Below the pieces are notes generated by a model. That model ran no database searches, was not told the DNA's origin, and worked only from the letters and a program-made list of their open reading frames with translations. Source: Anaerolineae bacterium (GTDB lineage: Bacteria; Chloroflexota; Anaerolineae; Promineifilales; Promineifilaceae). Taken from it: a DNA stretch of 64,000 bases. Where the stretch lies: the NCBI GenBank assembly GCA_019637635.1, contig JAHBVI010000005.1, forward strand, positions 41,575 to 105,574. The letters are read 5' to 3'. This document shows, one piece after another, positions 1-8,229 of the stretch (within the stretch, counting starts at the first letter, position 1; each line of letters starts with the position of its first letter). The position numbers and the translations under genes were made by a program.

Positions 1-198
1 CGCGCCTCGCAAAAGATGGTTTTCCGCTTTGAAATTGAAGAAGGTCCTCTGGTACGCGAGGTGGAAAAGAACGGACAACCCTGGCAAATGTATGATGATA
101 CCGTGATCGGCTTTGACGCCCAGGGGCGCGAAATCGCCCGCCTGAGCGTGGTGGAGCCGATGATTGAGCGAGGGGCAGAGCGGTTGAATTCGATTTAG
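1..198 (+). CDS. C-terminal end of a type II DMSO-reductase-family subunit (probably the iron-sulfur beta subunit), 5' truncated by the window
   Basis: The frame is open from base 1 to the stop at 196-198, so only about 65 C-terminal residues are visible. No cysteine cluster lies in this part. The assignment rests on position: a TorD-like chaperone and an ethylbenzene-dehydrogenase-type heme subunit follow directly. In type II DMSO-reductase operons (nitrate, selenate, chlorate, dimethylsulfide, ethylbenzene enzymes) the usual order is alpha, beta, chaperone, gamma. The tail ends in a segment reading EPMIERGAERLNSI. It could instead be the catalytic subunit's tail; the upstream sequence would settle this. 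Confidence 0.5.
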   Translation, partial: RASQKMVFRFEIEEGPLVREVEKNGQPWQMYDDTVIGFDAQGREIARLSVVEPMIERGAERLNSI

Positions 199-236
199 TG
201 GTAGGTGGCAGGTGGCAAGTGGCAGGTAAAACTGGT
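198..236. repeat. Short tandem intergenic repeat (GGTGGCA units)
   Basis: Units of the form GGTGGCA/AGTGGCA run in tandem directly after the stop of the preceding gene. They have only a short inverted partner (GGTCAC near 235). This is one of many such tracts in the window. It creates a spurious upstream ATG for the next gene, so the downstream start at 256 was preferred. Confidence 0.7.
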
Positions 237-255
237 CACAACAATGGAGAGTAAA

Positions 256-1002
256 ATGAACAAAGAAAACGCAATTCGCCGGGCGCAGGTGTATGGCTTT
301 CTGACCGAGGCCTTTTTGTACCCACGTGAAAACTGGACGGAAGACATCGCCTTGTTAACTGAAATTGTGCAGACACTAACTGACAACAACGAATTACCGA
401 TCACCGATTACCGATTCCCGATCACCGATTACCGCCTCCCCGACCTGCAAGCCGCCCATCGCCACACCTTTGGCATTGCCGGTTCGCTCTGTTACGAAAC
501 GGAATATGGCCTGCCGCACGAATATCGCCAGAGCCAGGAAATGGCTGACATTGCCGGTTTCTACCGCGCCTTTGGTTTTAACCTGGGCGGCGCGAAGCGG
601 GAACGGCCGGATCACATCGCTGTGGAACTGGAATTTATGCACATCCTGGCGCTGAAAGAAGCGTATGCCCTGGAGACCGGCATTCCTGAACATCTGGAGA
701 TTTGCCAGGCAGCGCAGGCCAGATTCCTGCAAGACCATGTAGGGCGCTGGATTGGCCTGTTTGCCCAAAGCGTGGCCCACAATGCCCCTGATTCACCCTA
801 TGCGACGCTGGCTAACTTTGCCGCGGCCTTCGCCCGGGCAGACGTGGCGCGGCTGGGTGTGCGATTGGATGCGCCGCAATTAAGCGACGTGCAACATACA
901 CCTTTTGACCCGGACTTTTCCTGCGCGGAGTGCGCCGTTGCCGGGTTGGGGGAGCAGGGGTTTGTGCGGGCGGAGATGATTGGCGTGATGCGTGACGAGT
1001 GA
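256..1002 (+). CDS. TorD/NarJ-family molybdoenzyme maturation chaperone
   Basis: This 248-residue cytoplasmic protein has the all-helical TorD/DmsD/NarJ pattern, with an N-terminal YGFLTEAFLYP stretch and the conserved YETEYG motif. It would bind the catalytic subunit during molybdopterin insertion. The start at 256 follows GGAGAG with 4-5 bases of spacing; an upstream ATG at 205 lies in repeat DNA. Two oddities stand out. Residues about 48-59 contain the duplicated peptide ITDYR, encoded by an in-frame copy of an intergenic repeat (393-434) inserted just before the conserved LQAAHRHTF segment. The last codons and stop also lie in a GTGACGAG-type repeat. A C-terminal CAEC pair is present. Confidence 0.85.
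   Translation: MNKENAIRRAQVYGFLTEAFLYPRENWTEDIALLTEIVQTLTDNNELPITDYRFPITDYRLPDLQAAHRHTFGIAGSLCYETEYGLPHEYRQSQEMADIAGFYRAFGFNLGGAKRERPDHIAVELEFMHILALKEAYALETGIPEHLEICQAAQARFLQDHVGRWIGLFAQSVAHNAPDSPYATLANFAAAFARADVARLGVRLDAPQLSDVQHTPFDPDFSCAECAVAGLGEQGFVRAEMIGVMRDE
393..434. repeat. ACCGATT/ACCGATC tandem repeat inserted in-frame within the TorD-like gene
   Basis: Units ATTACCGATCACCG and ATTACCGATTCCCG follow one another and keep the frame, giving ITDYRFPITDYRLPD. The same ACCGATT words occur in intergenic tracts at about 3098-3120, 3213-3256, 28800-28876 and 35338-35393. Confidence 0.8.
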
Positions 1003-1045
1003 CGTGTGACGAGTAATCTCACGCATCACTCGCCACGCATCACGG
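983..1045. repeat. GTGACGAG / CGCATCAC tandem inverted repeat
   Basis: The left arm has GTGATGC, GTGACGA, GTGACGTG and GTGACGA units. The right arm has CTCACGCATCACTCGCCACGCATCACG. The arms can pair as an imperfect hairpin. The left arm encodes the last residues and the stop of the TorD-like gene. Confidence 0.75.
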
Positions 1046-1063
1046 CCGTAAAGGAAGTGAACC

Positions 1064-2128
1064 ATGATGACACGATCTCGACTTTTACTCCTCACCCTGC
1101 TGGCAGTGGCCGGGGTGTTGACCTTTTTTAAGATTCCGTTGGCCAGCAGCCAGGGGGTGACGATTGCGGCGGCAAAGGTGGAAGGGGCGCTGCCGGTGGC
1201 TGATGTGACGGCCGTAGAATGGCAGAGCGCCACGGCCGTTTCCGTTCCCCTCAGCGCCCAAATTGTGGCCAAACCGATGTTCCCGCAGGCCAATGTGAAG
1301 GCGGTGGATGTGCGCGCCCTGTACAATGATGGGCAGATCGCTTTCCTGGTGGAATGGGCCGATGGCACGATGGATGACACGGCCGTGCGCGTGCAGGATT
1401 TTGCCGATGCGGTAGCCATTCAATTTCCTCTGGTGGAGGGCCAGCCCTTTTTCTGCATGGGGCAGCAGGGCGGTAACGTCAACATCTGGCATTGGAAAGC
1501 GGACTGGCAGGCGGGCATGGACGGCCGTCAGGACGTGGACGACGTCTACCCCAATATGTACGTGGACGATTACCCCTTCGCTGACATGGAAGCCGGCGCA
1601 GCCGCGCCTGTCTCCTCCTACACCGACATCAACTATCTGCCGGCCATGGCCGCCGACAACCTGTTTGCCGCCCCCACCTATACCTCGCCGGTAGAAGATT
1701 TGATCGCCGGCAGCTTTGGCTCGCTCACTTCCAAACCGGCGGAGATGCAAAACGTGCAGGGGCATGGGGCCTACGCCGATGGCAAATGGCGGGTCATTTT
1801 TACCCGCGACCTGGTTTCACCAGAAGCGGAGGATGCCCAATTCAGGGCGGGGCAGGTTTATTCGCTGGCTTTTGCTGCCTGGGATGGCGCTAACGAGGAG
1901 CGCAATGGGCAAAAATCTACGTCGCAATGGGTCTCCCTGCAATTAGGTAGCGTTACCAGCAGCCCAGGCACAACCGGGGCCGCCCCTGCCGCTGGCAGCA
2001 GAGGTTCGTCAGCTAACGCCCTGGAAGGGGTGCCTTACCTGCTCGTGCCCATGTTCCTGGTGTTTGGCCTGGTGGTGCTGGCCGGGGTTGGCTTCTGGCT
2101 GCTTTCCAAGCTGCCGGAGAAGAAGTGA
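1064..2128 (+). CDS. Ethylbenzene-dehydrogenase-type heme b-binding gamma subunit, membrane anchored
   Basis: This 354-residue protein has an N-terminal signal segment (residues 1-25) and one C-terminal membrane helix (about 325-347) followed by KLPEKK. The central part matches the EB_dh family (PF09459) fold: EGQPFFCMGQQGGNVNIWHW is typical. In this family a single b heme passes electrons between the iron-sulfur subunit and a periplasmic or quinone partner. The C-terminal anchor would hold the enzyme on the outer face of the membrane. RBS AAGGAAG lies 7 bases before the ATG. A proline/alanine/serine-rich linker precedes the anchor. The substrate of the enzyme cannot be told from this subunit. 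Confidence 0.8.
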   Translation: MMTRSRLLLLTLLAVAGVLTFFKIPLASSQGVTIAAAKVEGALPVADVTAVEWQSATAVSVPLSAQIVAKPMFPQANVKAVDVRALYNDGQIAFLVEWADGTMDDTAVRVQDFADAVAIQFPLVEGQPFFCMGQQGGNVNIWHWKADWQAGMDGRQDVDDVYPNMYVDDYPFADMEAGAAAPVSSYTDINYLPAMAADNLFAAPTYTSPVEDLIAGSFGSLTSKPAEMQNVQGHGAYADGKWRVIFTRDLVSPEAEDAQFRAGQVYSLAFAAWDGANEERNGQKSTSQWVSLQLGSVTSSPGTTGAAPAAGSRGSSANALEGVPYLLVPMFLVFGLVVLAGVGFWLLSKLPEKK

Positions 2129-2130
2129 AC

Positions 2131-3093
2131 ATGGAAAAGCAACAACTCTTGTTTAAGTGGCTGGCGCTGACGGCCGTTGCCGAGTGGCTGATATTGCGCA
2201 CGGCGACACGGGCGGCCATTCACGTGCCCAAATCGCCGGCTTTTATCACCGTTTACCAGGGTCTTAACAGCCTGGGGCAGGTGGCGGCGACGTTTGTGGC
2301 CCTGCTGGCGATGGTGTTGCTGGTGGGGATTGCCTGGCACGGCCGTCAGCAAATCTGGCTCTCCCTCACATTGGTCGGGCTGGCCTTGTTGAGCGTCTTA
2401 TTTTTGTTTATTGTGCCGCCGACGTGGTTGGCGTTGTTGTACCAGGTATTGGCAGTTACGGCCGTACTGTTGATTGGCGTTTGTCTGTTTTGGGGGCAGG
2501 GCACGGCAGGAGGGAAGAGGGTCTGGCAGGGGGCAGCGGCCTGGCTGTTCCCTGCCCTTGCCCTGCTTTGCGGGTTGCTGGTGCAGCTGTTGCCCAATGT
2601 GTACGCGCTGGCAGGTCGGCCCGGCCCACCGCCCCTGACCGGCGTGTTGTTTAATCTGGGTGAATTGTTAATTGTGATCACTGTTTTCCTCTGGTGGTGG
2701 AGTTACGGCCGTACGCATTCCTGGCAGTATTGGTTGTTAGCCGCCATCCCTGCCCTGCTTTTTGCCCTCAGCTTCTGGCGCGACCCGGCCATGACCGGCA
2801 TCCTCACCATCTGGTCTACCGGGCTGACGCTTTTCCTGCCCTGGCCGGTGTATGCCCTGGCCCTCTGGCTGGTTGGCGTGACGGTGCTGGCAACCTGGCG
2901 CGCCGCCCCCCTCACGGCCTACGCCATCCTGCTCCTCATGGCCGCCGGCTACACGCCCCAGTTGAGTTCTCAGCTATTTTGTGCGATGATCGGGCTGTGG
3001 TTGCTGGCACGGCCCGAAGCGGCTTCGAGTTCGCCGTTGCCCTCCCCGCTGCCACCTTCGTCCACCACCGGCAACCCGTTGATCAGCCACTAG
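2131..3093 (+). CDS. Polytopic membrane protein of the molybdoenzyme operon, unknown function
   Basis: This protein of about 320 residues is almost entirely hydrophobic, with eight to ten predicted membrane helices. It starts 2 bases after the gamma subunit's stop (ATG at 2131; a GTG at 2125 would overlap that gene). GGAG at 2117 is the likely RBS. I see no clear paired histidines to make it a cytochrome b. By position it could be a quinone-interacting or anchoring subunit, but this is inference. The C-terminal SSSPLPSPLPPSST tail is low complexity. The stop precedes an ACTGATTACCGATG repeat. Confidence 0.65.
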   Translation: MEKQQLLFKWLALTAVAEWLILRTATRAAIHVPKSPAFITVYQGLNSLGQVAATFVALLAMVLLVGIAWHGRQQIWLSLTLVGLALLSVLFLFIVPPTWLALLYQVLAVTAVLLIGVCLFWGQGTAGGKRVWQGAAAWLFPALALLCGLLVQLLPNVYALAGRPGPPPLTGVLFNLGELLIVITVFLWWWSYGRTHSWQYWLLAAIPALLFALSFWRDPAMTGILTIWSTGLTLFLPWPVYALALWLVGVTVLATWRAAPLTAYAILLLMAAGYTPQLSSQLFCAMIGLWLLARPEAASSSPLPSPLPPSSTTGNPLISH

Positions 3094-3097
3094 AAAA

Positions 3098-3256
3098 TAA
3101 ACTGATAACTGATTACCGATGAACTTACTGAAACAACCACAGAGGCACAGAGACACGGAGAATTTTGACAGAGAAAACTCTGTGCCTCTGTGCCTCTGTG
3201 GTGAGTTTTTTCGGCAGATTCACCGACCACCGATAACAGATTACTGATGACCGATT
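3098..3256. repeat. Composite intergenic repeat: ACCGATT units flanking a CACAGAGGCACAGAG inverted repeat
   Basis: Bases 3136-3163 read as CAGAGGCACAGAGACACGGAG. Bases 3176-3203 read as CTCTGTGCCTCTGTGCCTCTG, an inverted partner. ACCGATT-type units lie on both sides, and the right one contains the ATG of the next gene. Two unrelated repeat words are thus nested in one gap. Confidence 0.75.
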
Positions 3257-3873
3257 ACCTCACCCCCCTCCTGGATCAATCCGCCGCCCTGCACCACCAT
3301 CTCTGTCCCCGGCAGGTATTGGGTGTGCGCATGGGCATCCTGGCGGGCAAACTGCTGGCGCTGGAATTGCCCCAAACCAACAAACGGCTGCTGACCATTG
3401 TGGAAACGGATGGCTGTTTTACCGATGGCGTCTCCGTGGCCACCAACTGTTGGGTGGGGCGGCGCACCCTGCGCGTGGAAGATTTGGGCAAGGTAGCCGC
3501 CACCTTTGTAGACACACGGACGGAAACGGCCGTGCGCCTCTTCCCCTCGCCCCAGGCCCGCCAACTGGCCCCGGCCTATGCCCCCGAAGCCCGCAACCGG
3601 TGGGAAGGCTACCTGCTCGGCTACCAACGACTACCGGATGAAGAACTTTTCCTTTTCCAACCGGTGCAGCTCAACGTGCCGATCAGCCAGCTCATCAGCC
3701 GCGCCGGGGCGCGCGTTCTTTGTGACCGGTGCGGCGAAGAGATCATCAACGAGCGCCAGGTAGTCCAGGGCACAAAGCTGTTATGCCGCGCCTGCGTAGG
3801 AGGAGGATATTATGCAGCAGTAGAGGGAAGCCAGACGCAGACTGCGGTTCTTCTTCCGGCGGATCTAATCTGA
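3247..3873 (+). CDS. FmdE-family protein with C-terminal zinc ribbon
   Basis: This 208-residue protein matches the FmdE family (PF02663): LHHHLCPRQVLGVRMG at the N terminus, then ETDGCFTDGVSVATNCWVG. It has a C-terminal zinc-finger-like module with CDRCGEE and CRAC pairs (residues about 160-182). Despite the family name (formylmethanofuran dehydrogenase subunit E), members occur widely beside molybdoenzymes, and a metal- or cofactor-related accessory role fits the operon. The first codons (MTDYL) are encoded by the upstream ACCGATT repeat, so the native start may have been replaced. No catalytic role can be assigned. Confidence 0.8.
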   Translation: MTDYLTPLLDQSAALHHHLCPRQVLGVRMGILAGKLLALELPQTNKRLLTIVETDGCFTDGVSVATNCWVGRRTLRVEDLGKVAATFVDTRTETAVRLFPSPQARQLAPAYAPEARNRWEGYLLGYQRLPDEELFLFQPVQLNVPISQLISRAGARVLCDRCGEEIINERQVVQGTKLLCRACVGGGYYAAVEGSQTQTAVLLPADLI

Positions 3874-3909
3874 TGCGGCGTTTACGATTGGTTTGTGTGT
3901 GGGAGAATG

Positions 3910-4296
3910 ATGACACTATCTGGCGCTGAAGATGAGAAGAACCCGTTTGGGCAGTTAATCGGTCTGCATTTTGCCAGTTGGGGAGATGGGGAGAGCGTCT
4001 GCCACCTGGAGGTAGCACCGGCTTTGCTCAACCCCAATGGTGTGTTGCATGGGGCGGCCGTCTACACGATGGCTGATACGGGCATGGGCGGCGCGCTGGT
4101 CTCGGCGCTGGATGCCGGGCAGGTCTGCACCACAGTGGAGATCAAAATCTCCTACTTTCGGGCCGTGGCTGCCGGTACGCTGCGCTGCCACGCCCGCGTG
4201 GTTCACCGGGGCAAACGCATCGCCTTTCTGGAAGCGCTGGTGTATCACGAAGAGGCCCTCATCGCCCAGGCAACGGGCACATTTGCTATCAGGTAA
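3910..4296 (+). CDS. PaaI-type hotdog-fold acyl-CoA thioesterase
   Basis: A short single hotdog domain (about 128 residues) with the family signature NPNGVLHGAAVYTMADTGMG, in which the asparagine and HGG-like HGA contribute to acyl-CoA hydrolysis. GGGAG at 3901 points to ATG 3910; an in-frame ATG at 3907 and a GTG at 3895 are alternatives. It follows the FmdE gene closely and may be co-transcribed. The substrate is probably an aromatic or medium-chain acyl-CoA, as for other members. Confidence 0.8.
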   Translation: MTLSGAEDEKNPFGQLIGLHFASWGDGESVCHLEVAPALLNPNGVLHGAAVYTMADTGMGGALVSALDAGQVCTTVEIKISYFRAVAAGTLRCHARVVHRGKRIAFLEALVYHEEALIAQATGTFAIR

Positions 4297-4438
4297 TGGT
4301 TCTCTATATCGTTGAACCAAACGGCCGTGTTTTTTTACCGGCTACAAAATTTCCCCTACTTTGCGCTGGTGCAAAGACAACCACAACCCGCCATGCCACA
4401 ATACCCAGGTGACAAAGCATATCTGGAGGCAACGCTTG

Positions 4439-6280
4439 ATGAAACGAAAGTTGACGATAGTTTCTATTCTGTTGAGTGGGTTAGGGCTGGTCTGGCTCAT
4501 TTTTCTGGCGCTGGTGGGCCGAACGCAAGCAGGAACAGGCAGCACGGCCTTTCTGCCGCTTATCTTTTCCCCTTTGAATTATGACATCTTGTTAAACGGG
4601 GACGCCTTTACGCCTCATGTGTTGGCCGTGCAAACGGGCACGGCCGTCACCTGGAAAAATGGCGAATCCACCCCGCAAACCATAGTGGCCGGTTTGGGCG
4701 CGTTTACCTCACCGGAACTGCCACCGAACGGTTTATTTGACTGGTCGGCCACGGCCGCTGGCATTTACACCTACACCACCGCTGCTGATGGCTCCATCGA
4801 GGGCGCGCTGGTTGTTTCCGAAAATGGGATGGCTGACTGGTTTAACGGCCGTACTCCCGCCCAGGCATATGCCGACTCCTGCGCTGGCTGCCACGGCGCT
4901 GACCGCAGCGGCGGCATCGGCCCCGCCCTGCTGCCCGGCGCACTGGCCGAAAATGACGCTTTTTACGTGGAGGTGATCAAGAACGGCCGTCCCGGTACTA
5001 TCATGCCTCCCTGGGGCAATTTAGGATTGCGCGACGAAGAAATCTGGCTGCTGCTGGGGTTCCTGCGCAGCGAACCGGAAGATACCAGCGTGACCTGGGA
5101 CATGGACGACATCCAGGCCAGCCATACCGTCCTGATTGACGAAAGCACCCTGCCCATCACCCCCACCCACAGCGGCAACCTGGATAACCTGATGCTGGTC
5201 ACCGAGCGGGAAGCGGAGCGCATTGCCGTTTTTGATGGCGACACGCATGCCCTCTTGGGGCGCATCCCTGCCAGCTACCGGGCACATGGGTATGCCTTTG
5301 ACCCTACCAATGACCGTTGGGTCTATAACATCGGCCGCGATGGCTGGCTGTTTAAGATGGATTTGTATACCTTGCAGCCGGTGATTAAAGTGCGCGTGGG
5401 GCTGGATTCACGCGGGCTGGCGATTTCTGATGATGGTCATTACCTGATTGCCGGGAATTTTGCCCCGTACACGGCCGTCATCCTGGACGCCCACACCCTG
5501 CAACCGCTGCAACTGATTGCCACCGAGGGGTATGACCCGGACGGCCGTTGGGTCAAATCCCGCGTGGCCATCACCAGCGACGTAGCCCCCAGCCTGGTTG
5601 GCCCCTACTTCATCATCGCCCTCAAAGAAGCCGGGCAGGTGTGGCGCATTGATTACAGCCAGCCCGGCTTCCCCATCACCAAATTAGAAAACGTGGGCCG
5701 TGTTTTGCACGATGGTTTCCTCAGCCCGGACAACGGCCGTTTCTACCTGGCCTCCCAGGAAGATGACCTCATGGCCGTTATTGACGTAGCCAACTGGACA
5801 CTGGTCACCCAGATTGAAACCGGCGACACCCCCCATCCTGGCTCCGGCGCTGTCTGGGAAGCCAACGGGCAGGAGTACGGGGCCACCGTTCACGCGGGCG
5901 AAGGGTTGGTGACCATCTGGAACTTGGCCGACAACCAGATTGCCGCCCAAATTCCCACCAGCGGCCCCGGCCTCTTCATCCGCGCCCACGAACAAAACCC
6001 ATACGTCTGGGCGGATACGATGTTTGCCGCTTCCCCCAACCAGATCTATGTGATTGATAAGGAAACGCTCACCGTGACCCATGTCATCACCGATGGGCTG
6101 ATGACGCTGCACCCGGAATTGACCGCTGACGGCCAGTTTGTCTACATTAGCGACTGGCAGGGGGAGGTAGTGCGGGTATACAACGCCCACACCTTTGCCC
6201 TGGTGGCTGAGTTGAGCGGCCTGACCACACCCACCGGCATCTTCAACACCTCCCGCCGCTATGAAATGTTGGGGCATTAA
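4439..6280 (+). CDS. Cupredoxin-like / cytochrome c / cytochrome cd1-like beta-propeller fusion protein
   Basis: 613 residues. A membrane/signal segment (8-28) is followed by a cupredoxin-like domain (about 48-127), a class I cytochrome c domain with CAGCH at 148-152 and a candidate axial Met189, and a C-terminal propeller resembling the d1-heme domain of NirS/NirN/NirF. Propeller hallmarks include VLHDG and TPHPGSGA, which contain the two distal histidines of NirS, and TPTGIFN near the end. The cupredoxin lacks the usual Cys-His-Met copper ligands (YTYTTAADGS where a Cys-His loop is expected). The position of the proximal d1 histidine reads GYAFD, with a histidine two residues earlier. GGAGG at 4425 with spacing 9 sets the start. 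It is probably an extracytoplasmic nitrite reductase-like enzyme or a d1-like electron carrier. Confidence 0.75.
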   Translation: MKRKLTIVSILLSGLGLVWLIFLALVGRTQAGTGSTAFLPLIFSPLNYDILLNGDAFTPHVLAVQTGTAVTWKNGESTPQTIVAGLGAFTSPELPPNGLFDWSATAAGIYTYTTAADGSIEGALVVSENGMADWFNGRTPAQAYADSCAGCHGADRSGGIGPALLPGALAENDAFYVEVIKNGRPGTIMPPWGNLGLRDEEIWLLLGFLRSEPEDTSVTWDMDDIQASHTVLIDESTLPITPTHSGNLDNLMLVTEREAERIAVFDGDTHALLGRIPASYRAHGYAFDPTNDRWVYNIGRDGWLFKMDLYTLQPVIKVRVGLDSRGLAISDDGHYLIAGNFAPYTAVILDAHTLQPLQLIATEGYDPDGRWVKSRVAITSDVAPSLVGPYFIIALKEAGQVWRIDYSQPGFPITKLENVGRVLHDGFLSPDNGRFYLASQEDDLMAVIDVANWTLVTQIETGDTPHPGSGAVWEANGQEYGATVHAGEGLVTIWNLADNQIAAQIPTSGPGLFIRAHEQNPYVWADTMFAASPNQIYVIDKETLTVTHVITDGLMTLHPELTADGQFVYISDWQGEVVRVYNAHTFALVAELSGLTTPTGIFNTSRRYEMLGH

Positions 6281-6281
6281 C

Positions 6282-6315
6282 AGACATGACAGGTTTTCAG
6301 AAACCTGTCATGTCT
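6282..6315. terminator. Perfect 15-bp stem hairpin between the cd1-like gene and the sensor kinase
   Basis: AGACATGACAGGTTT (6282-6296) and its exact complement (6301-6315) enclose a 4-base loop. There is no T-run, so it may be a transcript-end or processing hairpin rather than a classic terminator. The same ACCTGACAGG word recurs at 18740-18802 and 19669-19704. Confidence 0.6.
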
Positions 6316-6324
6316 TGAATTGGG

Positions 6325-8229
6325 ATGAAAAATCGCTCGTTGCGGACGCAGTTAGGCATTATTTTTTGGGGGTTTCTGCTGCTGGTTATCAGCTCCGTCG
6401 GGGTGACGTTCTGGCTGGTGCAGACGCAGCAAAACGACGCCGCCATCATCAATCTGGCCGGGCGGCAGCGCATGTTGGCGCAGCAAATGACACGGCTGGC
6501 GCTGACGGACCCGGCCAACCCGGAATTGGGTGAAACCATTACCCGCTTTGACCAGACACTGCGGGTGCTGCTGGATGGGGGGGCAGTGGTGAATGGCTAC
6601 GGCGAACCCGAAGCGGCTTCGGGCCGTACCCTCCTTTTGTCTCCTACCACCGATCCAACGATCCGGCGACATCTCCAGGACGTGGCAGACTTCTGGCCTC
6701 TCTTTCGAACTGATTTGACGCCGCCCGTCAATAGCCGCCTGCTGGAATCAGAAACGGCCGTGCTGCTCACCCGGCTCGACGCTGTCGTCAGCGCCTATGA
6801 GGCCCAGGCGCAGGCAAAAATTGGCTGGCTGCGCGGGGTACAGATCACCTTCCTGGTTGCTGCTTCCTTGCTGCTGGCGTGGGGCTACCGCATCGTCCGC
6901 CGCCAGTTGCTGCAACCCTTAGCGGCCCTGGGGCAGGCGGTGCAGGAAATTGGCGCCGGTAAACGAGAGGCCCCGCTGCCAGCCTTGTCGGCCAATGAAC
7001 TGGGGCAACTGGCAGAGGCCATGGAAACGATGCGCGGTGAGATCACCGTTTATCAAACTGCGCTGGAACAGCAGGTGAACCAGCGCACACAGGAATTAAC
7101 CACCGCCTTTGAATTCAGCCAGGAAATCGTGCGCCAGTTGGATACCGATGCCCTATTACACTCCGTGGCTCAGCGGTCGCGTGACCTGATGCAAGGAAAA
7201 GCGGCTTCAGTATGTGTATTAGATGGCGATGGGCACACGCTGGAACTGATCGCTGGCAGCGGCGCAGGCAATGAGTATCTTGGCCTGCGCCAATCCACCC
7301 GGCGGGGCATCGCCCTGCCCGTTATCCAACAACATCAAACGGTGATCACCGAAGGGGGCTGCGCAAAATGCGCTTTTCTGCATCATTTTCCAGGTACGTC
7401 ATGTATGGCTGCCCCTTTACAGGCTGGGGAGCGGACGTTGGGCGCGCTGTGTGTGGTACGGCCGCAGCCCCCTTTTGACGCCGCCGAGAGCCGCGCCCTG
7501 ACGCTGCTGGCCAATGCAGCGGCTGTTGCGCTGGAAAATGCCCGGCTGATTGCCGCCGGTAAAAAGCAGGCTGAGGAAAATGCCTCGTTTTCTGAGCGGC
7601 AACGGTTGGCGGCCGAATTGCATGATAACCTGGCGCAAACCCTGGGGGCCATCAATTTGCGGGTGGGGTTAACGGCTGAATTGATCCACAGAGGGCAAAG
7701 CGACACGGCCGTGACCCGCCTGAAAGAGATGCAAACGAGCCTGCAAAGCGCCTATGCCCAGGTGCGCATGGCCCTGACCGGGCTGCGTGACCCCTTACCA
7801 GAAACGGGGGACTTGCTGCCAGAGGTACAATCGTTATTAGCTGACTTTGAAGCCCGATCGGGCTTGCCGGTTGAACTGGTTGTTACCGGGAAAGAAGGGA
7901 TTGCGTTAACGGCCGTTAGCCAAAAACAGGCCCTGCACATCCTCCGCGAAGCCCTCACCAACATCCACCGCCACGCCCAGGCTTCCCAGGTGCAGATCAC
8001 CATTGCCAGAGAAAACGGCTCCGTCATTTTCCAGGTTAAAGATGATGGCAAAGGGTTTGATCCCGGCCAGGTGCACAGCGCCAATCATTTGGGGCTGACC
8101 ATCATGCACACCCGCGCCGAACGCAGCCGGGGACAATTAACCGTTTATTCTATGCCGGGACAGGGGACGCAGGTTACGGCCGTGTTCCCAGCCAAACCAG
8201 GCGCAAATCATCAGGTGGAGGTCAGATAA
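6325..8229 (+). CDS. NarX-like sensor histidine kinase (PilJ-type sensor, HAMP, GAF, HisKA_3, HATPase)
   Basis: 634 residues. A first membrane helix (12-32) leads into an extracytoplasmic segment with AGRQRMLAQQMTRLAL, matching the type IV pili methyl-accepting/NarX-type 'P-box' sensor motif. A second helix (about 170-190) is followed by HAMP, a GAF domain with CAKCAFLHH cysteines (about 350), and a NarX/DegS-family kinase core with phospho-acceptor His433 in AAELHDNLAQ. The ATP-binding boxes include NIHRHA and DDGKGFDPG. It overlaps the response-regulator start by one base. It probably senses nitrate/nitrite or redox state for the adjacent respiratory genes, which is inference from motif and position. 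Confidence 0.85.
   Translation: MKNRSLRTQLGIIFWGFLLLVISSVGVTFWLVQTQQNDAAIINLAGRQRMLAQQMTRLALTDPANPELGETITRFDQTLRVLLDGGAVVNGYGEPEAASGRTLLLSPTTDPTIRRHLQDVADFWPLFRTDLTPPVNSRLLESETAVLLTRLDAVVSAYEAQAQAKIGWLRGVQITFLVAASLLLAWGYRIVRRQLLQPLAALGQAVQEIGAGKREAPLPALSANELGQLAEAMETMRGEITVYQTALEQQVNQRTQELTTAFEFSQEIVRQLDTDALLHSVAQRSRDLMQGKAASVCVLDGDGHTLELIAGSGAGNEYLGLRQSTRRGIALPVIQQHQTVITEGGCAKCAFLHHFPGTSCMAAPLQAGERTLGALCVVRPQPPFDAAESRALTLLANAAAVALENARLIAAGKKQAEENASFSERQRLAAELHDNLAQTLGAINLRVGLTAELIHRGQSDTAVTRLKEMQTSLQSAYAQVRMALTGLRDPLPETGDLLPEVQSLLADFEARSGLPVELVVTGKEGIALTAVSQKQALHILREALTNIHRHAQASQVQITIARENGSVIFQVKDDGKGFDPGQVHSANHLGLTIMHTRAERSRGQLTVYSMPGQGTQVTAVFPAKPGANHQVEVR

Noticed and set aside
3247..3873. 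Evidence for methanogenesis from the FmdE-like gene
   Set aside because: FmdE-family proteins are widespread in bacteria, and no other formylmethanofuran dehydrogenase subunits are present.
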